Below are positions 52,205-60,758 of a stretch of DNA of 64,000 bases, piece after piece. The notes under the pieces were generated by a model. The model had not been told where the DNA came from, made no database searches, and worked only from the letters and a program-made list of their open reading frames with translations. The DNA lies in NCBI GenBank assembly GCA_002070105.1, contig MWCQ01000003.1, forward strand, positions 1 through 64,000. Direction: 5' to 3'. Source of the stretch: Firmicutes bacterium ADurb.Bin193. GTDB lineage: Bacteria; Bacillota; Clostridia; Monoglobales; Firm-18. How positions within the stretch are numbered: position 1 is the stretch's first letter; every line of letters begins with the position of its first letter. A program made the translations under genes and the position numbers.

Positions 52205-53341
52205 TTGTTTAAGATAACTGCCGAAAAGGAAAAAGAGCTTATACAGTTGCGGCGCCGCCTGCATATGAATCCCGAACTCGGTTTTTCGGAGTATGAAACC
52301 TCAAATCTTATTGCAGAGTATCTTGAAAAATCAGGGGTTGAGGTTACACGGGGCGTTGCAAAAACGGGTGTCGTGGGGCTGATACGCGGAAAGGGCGACG
52401 GAAAGACCCTTCTTCTTCGCGCGGATATTGATGCGCTTCCCATGCAGGAAACCGCAGAGTGCGAATATGCCTCCCTTCGCAACGGGGCAATGCACGCCTG
52501 CGGACATGATGTGCATACCGCCGTGCTTTTGGGCGCGGCAGGCATTCTCTCAGAAACCAGGGGCAATTTCCCGGGAAATATTAAGCTTGTGTTTCAGCCC
52601 GCCGAGGAATCAATCGGCGGCGCGCTCCCCATGATTGAGGCGGGCGTTATGGAAAACCCCCGCGTCGACGGCGCGGCGGCTTTTCATATTTCCGAACTTC
52701 CTTTGGGATCGATAGGAATTAAGAAGGGCTGTGTTACCGCATCGCCCGACCATTTTCACATCAGAATAACGGGCAGGGGAGGGCACGGCGCCTCGCCCGA
52801 AAGCTGTGTAAACCCTGTGGAAATAGGCTCGCGCATAGCCACAAGGCTTAACAATATAAGACTTGACATGCCTTCGGTTGTATCTATATGCGCCTTTCAA
52901 AGCGGTACGGGGGAAAACATTATTCCCGACACGGCACTACTTATGGGGACGGCAAGGGCGCTTGACAAAGCAACACGACAAAGGCTTTATGAGATGATTT
53001 TAAGTATATCGGATGAGGTTGCAACCTCACTCGGCGGCAAGGCGGAGGTTGACTACCGCTTTTTGTACCCGCCCGGTGAAAATGATGCGGATATGACTGA
53101 TATGTTTATTAAGGCTGCCGAGGCGGTAATCGGCAGGGAAAATATTATATATCAGGAAAAGTCTCAAATGGTAGGCGACGATTTTTCTTATTTTGCAGAG
53201 CGGGTTCCCTCTTGCTATGTACAGCTCGGCGGGGCAATAAGACCGCTTCACTCGTCTGATTTTGATGTGGACGAGCGGTGTATTTCAATAGGCGCCGAAA
53301 TAATGTCACACTTTGCACTTAAGTTCTTAGGGAGTATATAG
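52205..53341 (+). CDS. M20D-family metal-dependent amidohydrolase
   Basis: This 378-residue protein has RRRLHMNPELGFSEYET, the metal ligand region NGAMHACGHDVHTAVLLGAA, the ligand Glu pair FQPAEESIGGA, and RGGHGASPESCVNPVEIGS in the dimerisation lid. Members remove N-acyl groups from amino acids or related amides (hippurate, IAA-amino acid, N-acetyl-diaminopimelate). The substrate cannot be read from sequence. The TTG at 52205 follows AAAGGAG; an ATG at 52163 lacks a site. Confidence 0.9.
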   Translation: MFKITAEKEKELIQLRRRLHMNPELGFSEYETSNLIAEYLEKSGVEVTRGVAKTGVVGLIRGKGDGKTLLLRADIDALPMQETAECEYASLRNGAMHACGHDVHTAVLLGAAGILSETRGNFPGNIKLVFQPAEESIGGALPMIEAGVMENPRVDGAAAFHISELPLGSIGIKKGCVTASPDHFHIRITGRGGHGASPESCVNPVEIGSRIATRLNNIRLDMPSVVSICAFQSGTGENIIPDTALLMGTARALDKATRQRLYEMILSISDEVATSLGGKAEVDYRFLYPPGENDADMTDMFIKAAEAVIGRENIIYQEKSQMVGDDFSYFAERVPSCYVQLGGAIRPLHSSDFDVDERCISIGAEIMSHFALKFLGSI

Positions 53342-53358
53342 AGCCGGATAAACTTAAG

Positions 53359-53390
53359 GGGTGCAACGGTTTCAGCCGTTGCACCCTTTT
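53359..53390. terminator. Bidirectional terminator between amidohydrolase and mscL
   Basis: GGGTGCAACGG and CCGTTGCACCC arms, 6-base loop, T-rich tail. Confidence 0.9.
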
Positions 53391-53399
53391 ACTTTTCCG

Positions 53400-53801
53400 T
53401 TACTTTTTGTCTTTTAACAAATCCCGTATTTCCTCAAGGATAACAACCCCTTTGTCTCTTTCGGGGGTGGCCTCCTCCTTTTCCTTCTTGCGTATAAGCT
53501 TCCCGATAATCCTTATAAATATAAAGATTGATGCGGCAATGATTATAAAATCAACAACCGACTGTATAAACATTCCGTATGTCAGCGCAAGCTCGGGGGT
53601 TTCGCCCGTTGCGGGAGTTATAACCCATTTTAAGTCCCTGAAGTTTATTCCCCCGAGTATTATTCCGAAAATAGGCATTATAATATCGTTTACCACCGAC
53701 GACACAATTTTTCCGAACGCGCCGCCGATGATTATGCCGACTGCCATATCAAGCACATTTCCCTTAAAGGCAAACTTTTTAAAATCCTCGATAAATTTCA
53801 T
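53400..53801 (-). CDS. mscL: Large-conductance mechanosensitive channel MscL
   Basis: This 133-residue protein has the MscL N-terminal helix and first membrane segment (EDFKKFAFKGNVLDMAVGII then GGAFGKIV), a periplasmic-type loop, a second membrane segment and a C-terminal amphipathic helix (EEIRDLLKDKK). It opens upon high membrane tension after osmotic downshift. Confidence 0.97.
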   Translation of the reverse strand: MKFIEDFKKFAFKGNVLDMAVGIIIGGAFGKIVSSVVNDIIMPIFGIILGGINFRDLKWVITPATGETPELALTYGMFIQSVVDFIIIAASIFIFIRIIGKLIRKKEKEEATPERDKGVVILEEIRDLLKDKK

Positions 53802-53814
53802 TTATATCCCACCT

Positions 53815-55647
53815 TTACTGTGTGATAATTATGGTGTTTACCGAGTATGTCCCGTAATTATCAATCGCTCCGAGAGCAATAATCGCCCTGCCCGCCGTTA
53901 AGCCCTTGAGTGTTGAAACCTTTGTGGTTGTGTTGTCAATAATGTTTACATTTGACTTAACAATAACGGTTGTGGGCATCGTTTCACCTGTTGCGGGATC
54001 AACCGCGTTTATAACAAGAACATTGTTCGCGGTGTTAACCGCAGTTACAATACCGGTTATCTGTGAGGGAATGATTGTTTTTGATACGGTGATATTGTCT
54101 ATATTATCGCTCTTCAGGTCTATTTTCGCCTTCGCGCCGAGCCTGATATCATAAATGGTGCCTTCGGTGTCGTCAATAATAAACTTTGTCCCCGCAACCA
54201 CGGTGCATTTTGTGGTAACCCCACCGGAGCTTATGGTTATCGAAGGTGAGGACGAAATCACAATCTCTTCTATCGTACCCTCGATCGTTTTGTTGATGCT
54301 TGTGGCGGCAAGTCTTTTAACTCTTCCTGCAGACAGGACAATCTCAACCCTGTCCCCCACTCCAAGGTTTCTATACTCATCTACTGCGCCGTTTCTGGTA
54401 ATAATCGCATTTGCCAAAAACTCATAGGTTTCATAACTGTCGTTATCGAGCTTTACTATAACCGCGGGTATGTCCCCGGATGTTTTAACCTCGGTTATCG
54501 TACCGTAAACCGTAATCTCCTTGGTTTCGGCAACAATACTTATGACCTTTCCGCCCTTTATGCCAAGCTTTACATAATAATTGTTTCTAAGATCGGTAAA
54601 TGCCGAATCCTTATTGTCAATAAGAATTGAGCAGTTGTCCGCAAGAACATACGGAACCAGAGTTTCCTCCAGCGAGCCCGTGGGGGTTATCGAAATGCTT
54701 TTAATACCGGAATTGTTGGCAATCGCACCTATCACACCCGATTTTTCCTCACTGCGCCTTGAGGTCAGAGTCTCAACGAGCCTTATCTTTTCACCCTGAT
54801 AATAAACACGCATTTCATCGCCCGTCTTTATATCATTAAGTGAGCCCTTTTTGCCGTCAATATTTATTATTGCGGACGGAGTAAGGATAAACTCTTCATC
54901 CCTGCCCGCGCCGTCAACCCTTGCGAAAAACCTATTTGATCCTGCCGAAACGGAACTTACGACAACATTGAAGGCATCAATCCCCATCGCCTCCTCGGCA
55001 CGGTACATCATCGTCGCCATCATGGCACGGGTTACCTCATACAGCGGCATAAAAAGGTCTTTTTCCATGCCCTTCATAATTCCGCTTTCACTCACATACT
55101 TTACATACGCCTTTGAAGCCGCGGGAATCTGACTGTCATCGGTATAGTCGAGGACGACCATTGTGTTGCTCAGAGCCTCATCCTCGCCGCCCATAACTTT
55201 GGTTAATAGGACCGCAACCTCAAATCTTTTCATTGCTGTGTTTCTTACATCTTTTCCTATGTAATCGGCAAGCTCCGAAACCTTAAGCGCATTCCAGTAA
55301 AGAAGATACGCCGCTTCCCTTTTATACGGAGTATCATAGCCCGAAAGCTCTTTTTCATAAGCCGCCAAGGCTGCATCCACAAAATCAGCATTTTCTTCAT
55401 TATTAACGCCGAGTATCCTCGCAGAAAGAATTACAGCCTCAAGCTTACTTATGGGATTGTCGGGCTTAAATGTTCCATCGGTATAGCCTTTCAAAAGACC
55501 TCTGTCGACCATCTCTTCGATATAAGGTTCAGCCCATGAATGTCTCAGCAGTACATCGGGAAATGTCCCCGCATGTACAATCGTCACTGTTCCGATGAGC
55601 ATTACCACCGCAAGAGTTGTTGCGATAAAACCTTTTAAGTTCATCAT
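53815..55647 (-). CDS. SLH-domain surface protein with beta-rich C-terminal region
   Basis: This 610-residue protein has a signal peptide (MMNLKGFIATTLAVVMLIG..HA), three N-terminal SLH motifs (FPDVLLRHSWAEPYIEEMVDRG with GYTDGTFKPDNPISKLEA; a second near 100-150; SQIPAASKAYVKYVSESGIMKG), and then about 400 residues of repeated beta segments, each with a D.R.G...I.L..G pattern. GGAGGGAT precedes ATG-ATG at 55647/55644. It lies divergent to a second, longer S-layer-like gene. It is a wall protein of unknown function. Confidence 0.82.
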   Translation of the reverse strand: MMNLKGFIATTLAVVMLIGTVTIVHAGTFPDVLLRHSWAEPYIEEMVDRGLLKGYTDGTFKPDNPISKLEAVILSARILGVNNEENADFVDAALAAYEKELSGYDTPYKREAAYLLYWNALKVSELADYIGKDVRNTAMKRFEVAVLLTKVMGGEDEALSNTMVVLDYTDDSQIPAASKAYVKYVSESGIMKGMEKDLFMPLYEVTRAMMATMMYRAEEAMGIDAFNVVVSSVSAGSNRFFARVDGAGRDEEFILTPSAIINIDGKKGSLNDIKTGDEMRVYYQGEKIRLVETLTSRRSEEKSGVIGAIANNSGIKSISITPTGSLEETLVPYVLADNCSILIDNKDSAFTDLRNNYYVKLGIKGGKVISIVAETKEITVYGTITEVKTSGDIPAVIVKLDNDSYETYEFLANAIITRNGAVDEYRNLGVGDRVEIVLSAGRVKRLAATSINKTIEGTIEEIVISSSPSITISSGGVTTKCTVVAGTKFIIDDTEGTIYDIRLGAKAKIDLKSDNIDNITVSKTIIPSQITGIVTAVNTANNVLVINAVDPATGETMPTTVIVKSNVNIIDNTTTKVSTLKGLTAGRAIIALGAIDNYGTYSVNTIIITQ

Positions 55648-55829
55648 TATCCCTCCGCTATAAATCTTATTTGGCAAAAACACCTGCCGAATCCTTCTGT
55701 GTGCAAGCATAATAACTCATATTCCTATAATACCACACAATACTCCATATTTCAACAACTATTATTCCAAAAGTGGAAAAAATTTAGGCTTGAATCCGTT
55801 GGTGAATTACTGTAATATAGAAAGCGTGG

Positions 55830-56046
55830 TTGACATAATACTGGATAGCAGGAGATTATGTAAACATCTCCGCAGGTACTATGTTCAGCGGAACGGCATT
55901 ATATAAGGAGGAAGGCAGGGTTTTGTGAGGAGCAATACCCCCTCCCCCGAAAAAAACAGGAGGTGAACGGGTTTTTTGAGCAGTGCAGCAGAGTACGGGA
56001 AAAAACGGGATTAACCAAAACCAAATTTCTAAGGAGGAAAAAAACA
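55830..56046 (+). promoter_or_regulatory. Promoter and long leader of the S-layer-like gene
   Basis: TTGACA (55830-55835) with GATTAT (55854-55859) at 18 bases is the likely promoter. The leader of about 180 bases holds three AGGAGG-type sites (55905-55911, 55958-55963, 56031-56037); only the last is next to the gene start. Long leaders with extra ribosome sites often stabilise abundant S-layer mRNAs. The remainder of 55711-55829 shows nothing. Confidence 0.45.
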
Positions 56047-58716
56047 ATGAGCAGATTTAAGCGTATCAGTGCAATTGCTATCGCTTGCACAATGGTATTC
56101 GGACTTTTGACTTCATTCGTAAGCGCTTCGCCGCTTCCTGCGGATGTTGTCGGCACAAAGTACGAAGAACCGGTTGAGCTCTTAAGGGCTCTTGACATTA
56201 TGGTCGGCGACGCCGAAACAGGCGCGTTCAGACTTCAGGACGGAATTCTCCGTTCAGAGTTTGCAAAAATCGCAGTATACCTTGCAGGACTTGCAGAGGT
56301 AGCAGAATCCTCAATGGGAACGACAAAATTCCCCGATGTTGTTGAGGGTCACTGGGCAACAGGATTTATCAATGTAGCGGCTCAACAGGGCTATGTAATA
56401 GGTGACGATGTCGGAACATTCCGTCCCGACGACAAAATAACCTATGCCGAGGCTATTACGGTTATCGTTCGTATTCTCGGTTATGAGCCCAGCGCTATGT
56501 CCGCAGGCGGATTCCCGACAGGGTACACCGTTGTTGCGGGACAGATCGGACTTCTTAAAAACGGCGTAGTATCAACAGGTTCTGATGTTGCGACAACAAG
56601 AGGTACGGTTGCGATAATGGCTGCAAACAGCTTGACAATAAACATGATGGAAAAGACAAGCTTTGGCGTAAACGAGACCTATGAGGTTGTTGACAAGCAG
56701 ATCCTGACCGAAAAGCTTGATGTAACCAAAAACTATGGTCAGATTACAGCAAACTATGTATCATCTCTTACAGGACCATCCTCGCTTCGTGAAGACGAGG
56801 TAAACATTCTTGGCGACAACGGCGAAACAGTAACCTACAAGACAGGTAAGACGAATGCCGCTGACTTCCTTGCAAGAAATGTAATCTACTATGTTAAGGA
56901 CAACGGCGAAAACGAAGATCCTGAGCTTATCCTTGTAAGAAACAACGCAAACAAAAATGACGAGCTTAAAGTTCCGGCGGCAAACATTAAAGTTTTAACC
57001 GGTGATGCAGACGAGGATAAGACACTTGAGTACTGGGAAAACAAAGACACCGACAAGAATGCCAAAAAAGCAACTATAACAGCTGATGCCAAGGTATTCT
57101 ACAACGGTGTTGCTACAAGCGATTATGACCTTTCAAATCTTAATGACCTTGAATCGGGAAGCGTAACTCTTCTTGACACAACAAGGACTGATGAATACAA
57201 CTATGTATTCGTAACAGAGTACAGGAACTTGGTTGTTGACGAGGTTTCTCTTGTAAGCCACCGTGTAAACGACAAGTACAACCTGCTTTCACTTACACTT
57301 GACCCTGAGGACAAGTCGGTTAAGTTCTCAATAACAAAGAACGGTGAGAAGATAGGTCTTGCGGACCTTAAGGAATGGGATGTACTTTCAGTAGCAATGG
57401 ATAATGCTAATCCTGCCGAAGCAACCGTAATCAATGTTGTAGTTTCCGACAAAGCCGTAGTTGGTAAGGTCGAGGAAATTGACGGCGAGAAGAGAATGAT
57501 AGGCGGAGCTCTTTATGAAATAGCTAAGAACTATATCGATGCAAACCAGCCTGAAATCTACCTTGACGACGAGGGAACTTTCTACCTTGATATCGAAGGA
57601 CGAATTGCAGCGGTTGACACAAAAACGGTAGTAGGAAGCAACTATGCTTACCTTGTTGACGCCGAGATGGCGGGAACAATAAACAAGACACTTGAGTTCA
57701 AGCTGTTTAACCAGCTTGGCGAAACAAAAATCTTTAAGGCTGCTTCAAAGGTTAAGGTTAACAACACATCAAGCCTGACCGGCGAACAGGCACTTGAGAT
57801 GATAAAGGGCGAGGGCAACGATGAAGTAACTCCTCAGCTTATAACCTTTGAGACAAACTCAGCAGGCGAGATCACCCTTATCAATACAGCAATGGATAAC
57901 GGAACAGGTCTGCCGGTTAAAAACACCTTCTCACGCGACTATGCATCAGATAGCCTTGAATACAAGAGCGCCTCTAAGAAGCTTGGTAACTTCAATGTAA
58001 ACTCAGGCACAATCGTATTTGATATTCCTGAGGGTGAAACGGACACAGACAACTTTGCGGTAAGGACAATGGATATGTTCGTTGACAAGACAAGCTACAG
58101 TGTAGAGATTTATGACCTCAGCGAAGACTTAACGGCTAAAATAATTCTGGTTAAAGACAGCACAGGCGAAACAAATGCGGAATCGGCCATAGCCGTTGTA
58201 TCGAAGGTAAGCTCCGCGCAGAACGCTGACAGGGTAACCGTTGACAAGCTTTACGCTCTCGAAAACGGCACCACGATTGAGCTCCTTGCACAGGATACAG
58301 CAACTCTTGTAAGAGAAGACGGAACGAAGCTTTCAGCCGGTGATATCATTCAGTACAAGAAGAATGTTCGCGGCGAGATTGAAAAGGTAACCGTTCTGTT
58401 CGACTCAAGAGACAGGGCAAACGATGATATCGAGATTTACAAGGCATATGAAGGAACAGAGATGGAGACGGTTATAGGTACGGTTTCCAAGAAGTTCACA
58501 AACTCAATCAATGTTGTAACAAGCAACATGGCAGAGACAAACTACAACATTGAGAATGCAAAGGTTTACAGCTATGATTACACCAAGCCGTCAAGTTCAC
58601 AGGTAACCGTTGTTGACTCAAGCTATATCACAAAGTATGACGAAGGCGACGCACGAAAAGTATTCCTGAGAATCTATAAGGGCGAGGTAGTTGAAATAGT
58701 AATCATAAAGGAATAA
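56047..58716 (+). CDS. S-layer-like protein with SLH domains
   Basis: This 889-residue protein has a signal peptide (MSRFKRISAIAIACTMVFGL..A). SLH motifs follow: EEPVELLRALDIMVGD with LRSEFAKIAVYLAGL; FPDVVEGHWATGFINVAAQQG with GDDVGTFRPDDKITYAEA; and GYTVVAGQIGLLKNGV. A long acidic, Val/Thr-rich, Cys-free region of beta domains runs to the end. Its size, composition, strong AAGGAGG site and strong terminator fit an abundant surface-layer protein. It may be an acceptor for the PMT-type glycosyltransferase encoded at 60759, which is inference. Confidence 0.85.
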   Translation: MSRFKRISAIAIACTMVFGLLTSFVSASPLPADVVGTKYEEPVELLRALDIMVGDAETGAFRLQDGILRSEFAKIAVYLAGLAEVAESSMGTTKFPDVVEGHWATGFINVAAQQGYVIGDDVGTFRPDDKITYAEAITVIVRILGYEPSAMSAGGFPTGYTVVAGQIGLLKNGVVSTGSDVATTRGTVAIMAANSLTINMMEKTSFGVNETYEVVDKQILTEKLDVTKNYGQITANYVSSLTGPSSLREDEVNILGDNGETVTYKTGKTNAADFLARNVIYYVKDNGENEDPELILVRNNANKNDELKVPAANIKVLTGDADEDKTLEYWENKDTDKNAKKATITADAKVFYNGVATSDYDLSNLNDLESGSVTLLDTTRTDEYNYVFVTEYRNLVVDEVSLVSHRVNDKYNLLSLTLDPEDKSVKFSITKNGEKIGLADLKEWDVLSVAMDNANPAEATVINVVVSDKAVVGKVEEIDGEKRMIGGALYEIAKNYIDANQPEIYLDDEGTFYLDIEGRIAAVDTKTVVGSNYAYLVDAEMAGTINKTLEFKLFNQLGETKIFKAASKVKVNNTSSLTGEQALEMIKGEGNDEVTPQLITFETNSAGEITLINTAMDNGTGLPVKNTFSRDYASDSLEYKSASKKLGNFNVNSGTIVFDIPEGETDTDNFAVRTMDMFVDKTSYSVEIYDLSEDLTAKIILVKDSTGETNAESAIAVVSKVSSAQNADRVTVDKLYALENGTTIELLAQDTATLVREDGTKLSAGDIIQYKKNVRGEIEKVTVLFDSRDRANDDIEIYKAYEGTEMETVIGTVSKKFTNSINVVTSNMAETNYNIENAKVYSYDYTKPSSSQVTVVDSSYITKYDEGDARKVFLRIYKGEVVEIVIIKE

Positions 58717-58753
58717 CAAATTTAGAATTCAACCTCCTGTAACTCACTTTATG

Positions 58754-58782
58754 CCCCTCCGGCTTTTGCCGGAGGGGTTTTT
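58754..58782 (+). terminator. Terminator of the S-layer-like gene
   Basis: CCCCTCCGGC and GCCGGAGGGG arms, TTTT loop, then TTTTTC. The stretch 58783-58977 after it shows no gene I can support. Confidence 0.92.
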
Positions 58783-58977
58783 CTACTTAAGCATAGGTAA
58801 ATCGCGTTTTGGTCGGAATGAATCCGATTTAGGGCAGTGATTCCGACTCCTGCCGAAAACCGGCGTACCCGCCCCCTGCATCCGCCTTTGGGTCAGGCAA
58901 CGGCAAAAGCCACAAAAAGAACCTGAAAACCGTTCGCTTTTTTGGCACGGGCATTTAAGGTGATTTGACAAAAACTA

Positions 58978-59006
58978 TTGATTTTTCGGTTGTGTTATAG
59001 TAGAAT
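58978..59006 (+). promoter_or_regulatory. Promoter of the oadB-oadG operon
   Basis: TTGATT (58978-58983), 17 bases, TAGAAT (59001-59006). Confidence 0.6.
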
Positions 59007-59184
59007 GTCAAAAGCAATTATTAAAGCTTAAAGCACAAAGCTTTTTGACCATGCCGTTTAGCAACAAAGCGCGGTCAGTTATTTTAATGAATAACGCTCC
59101 AGGCGGATTTGTTCCGCTTAAAGCGTAAAATTGCGCAGATGCGCAAGTTTCTATAAGTTCAAATCAAAAGGGAGATGTTATAAC
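59007..59184 (+). other. Structured 5' leader of oadB
   Basis: The leader of about 175 bases contains several short perfect hairpins, including GCGGA-TTTGT-TCCGC (near 59104-59118) and TTGCGC-AGAT-GCGCAA (59133-59148), and a TTGACC/GGTCA pairing around 59045-59080. No known riboswitch class was recognised. Confidence 0.4.
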
Positions 59185-60339
59185 ATGCAGGAGCTTTTTC
59201 AGGGCGTAATCGACCTTGGCGCCCACTGGTGGCAGTACCTTCTTATGTATCTTATCGGCGGTATTCTTATTTATCTTGCAATAAAGAAGGATTATGAGCC
59301 GATGCTTTTATTACCGATCGGGTTCGGCGCCATACTCGTAAACCTTCCCCTTCGCACGGTGTGGGAATTCTTAGACGGAACCGGAACGCATATGGAGCCG
59401 GGCGTCCTTCAGCATTTCTTTAATGTCGGTATTATGACCGAGGTTTTCCCTGTGCTTATCTTCGTGGGCATAGGTGCCATGATTGACTTTACACCGCTTT
59501 TGCAAAACCCTAAGATGATTTTCTTCGGCGCGGCGGCGCAGTTCGGTATTTTCTTTACAGTTCTGGCGGCACTGCTTTTCGGCTTTGACCTTAAAGAGGC
59601 GGCGTCCATAGGCATTATCGGCGCGGCGGACGGTCCGACCTCGATATTCGTGGCATCGCGCTTTGCGCCCGGACTTTTAGGCCCGATTACGGTTGCGGCC
59701 TATTCGTATATGTCGCTTGTACCGATTATACAGCCTCCGGTTATTAAGGCTTTAACCACGAAAAAAGAGCGTATGATAAGAATGGAAAACAGGGATGTTA
59801 AAATCCCCCGTATTGTTCTTATTCTGTTCCCGATACTCATTACCGTTATATCCGGTATAATAGCACCGATCAGCGTTCCTCTAATCGGACTTTTGATGTT
59901 CGGAAATCTCCTTCGAGAGTGCCTTGTACTTGAAAGGCTTTCCAAGGCGGCGCAAAACGAGCTTGCAAGTCTTGTCACACTGCTTCTGGGTATTACAATA
60001 GGCGCAAGCATGCACTACTCCGCGTTTTTAACAATTAAAACGGTTGCCATTATGGCGTTGGGTCTTGTCGCATTCATTTTCGACACGGCGGGGGGGGTAC
60101 TCTTCGCCAAGCTTCTTAACCTGTTCAGCAAGACAAAGATTAACCCAATGGTAGGTGCGGCGGGTATCTCGGCGTTCCCCATGAGTGCAAGGATTGTTCA
60201 ACGGCTTGCCAAGGAGGAGGACCCGTACAACTTTATTCTTATGCCTGCGGTAAGTGCAAATGTTTCGGGACAGCTTGGCTCGGTTGTCGCCGGCGGTATG
60301 GTGCTCGCACTGGTTCCGTGGCTTTTGAAGCTGATTTAG
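59185..60339 (+). CDS. Na+-pump decarboxylase beta subunit (OadB/MmdB/GcdB family)
   Basis: This 384-residue protein with about 10 membrane segments has the family's ion-site motifs: GVMTEVFPVL-like segment (NVGIMTEVFPVLIFVGIGAM in part), IGIIGAADGPTSIF and the C-terminal GAAGISAFPMSARI. The subunit couples carboxybiotin decarboxylation to Na+ export in oxaloacetate, methylmalonyl-CoA or glutaconyl-CoA decarboxylases; which one cannot be told here. Start ATG follows AAAGGGAGATG. A gamma-subunit gene lies 102 bases downstream. The alpha and biotin-carrier subunits are not nearby. Confidence 0.93.
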   Translation: MQELFQGVIDLGAHWWQYLLMYLIGGILIYLAIKKDYEPMLLLPIGFGAILVNLPLRTVWEFLDGTGTHMEPGVLQHFFNVGIMTEVFPVLIFVGIGAMIDFTPLLQNPKMIFFGAAAQFGIFFTVLAALLFGFDLKEAASIGIIGAADGPTSIFVASRFAPGLLGPITVAAYSYMSLVPIIQPPVIKALTTKKERMIRMENRDVKIPRIVLILFPILITVISGIIAPISVPLIGLLMFGNLLRECLVLERLSKAAQNELASLVTLLLGITIGASMHYSAFLTIKTVAIMALGLVAFIFDTAGGVLFAKLLNLFSKTKINPMVGAAGISAFPMSARIVQRLAKEEDPYNFILMPAVSANVSGQLGSVVAGGMVLALVPWLLKLI

Positions 60340-60441
60340 GATAAGCATGTCGTTAAACTTTGGTATGTCCCCCCTTCGTTGCTCACCGGCGGGGCGGAAT
60401 ATAATCAATAACCATGTGAGCGGAAAGGCTGGTAAAGGTAT

Positions 60442-60573
60442 ATGGAATATTTTGATGTCGGATTAAAGCTGATGGGGTACGGTCTTTTAGGGGTATTTAC
60501 AGTACTCATTCTGTTCTATTTTATGATTAAGATAATGATGAAGGTCTTTTCGGAAAAGGAAAACAAATCCTGA
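60442..60573 (+). CDS. Na+-pump decarboxylase gamma-like subunit (OadG-like, 43 aa)
   Basis: This 43-residue protein has one hydrophobic segment (about 12-34) and a charged C-terminus (KVFSEKENKS), the shape of the OadG/MmdD assembly subunit, though it is shorter than most and lacks the long His-rich tail. GGTAAAGGTAT precedes ATG. It follows the beta-subunit gene in the same direction before a terminator. Assignment rests on position, size and topology. Confidence 0.65.
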   Translation: MEYFDVGLKLMGYGLLGVFTVLILFYFMIKIMMKVFSEKENKS

Positions 60574-60608
60574 TTTATTCGGCTTTAACCAAAAACAAAA
60601 AGCCTATA

Positions 60609-60657
60609 CGCACCGCTTCTTCCGCTCTGTTTGGCGGGAGAGGCGGTGCGTTATTCT
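60609..60657 (+). terminator. Terminator of the oad operon
   Basis: CGCACCGC and GCGGTGCG arms with an inner imperfect CTC.GCC stem, followed by TTATTCTTT. Confidence 0.7.
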
Positions 60658-60689
60658 TTATGAAGCGAAAAATAATGTTATTTTTTTCC

Positions 60690-60718
60690 TTGCCCTTGAT
60701 ATCGTTTTATGCTATACT
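60690..60718 (+). promoter_or_regulatory. Promoter of the PMT-type protein gene
   Basis: TTGCCC (60690-60695), 17 bases, TATACT (60713-60718). It supports a start after this point. Confidence 0.5.
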
Positions 60719-60758
60719 GAATACAACAACCGACTATAATGCAATGGGGGATGATGGT

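Noticed and set aside
58783-58971. 62-codon minus-strand frame after the S-layer gene
   Set aside because: It has no ribosome site and no recognisable sequence, and it follows directly behind a strong terminator; it looks like non-coding DNA.
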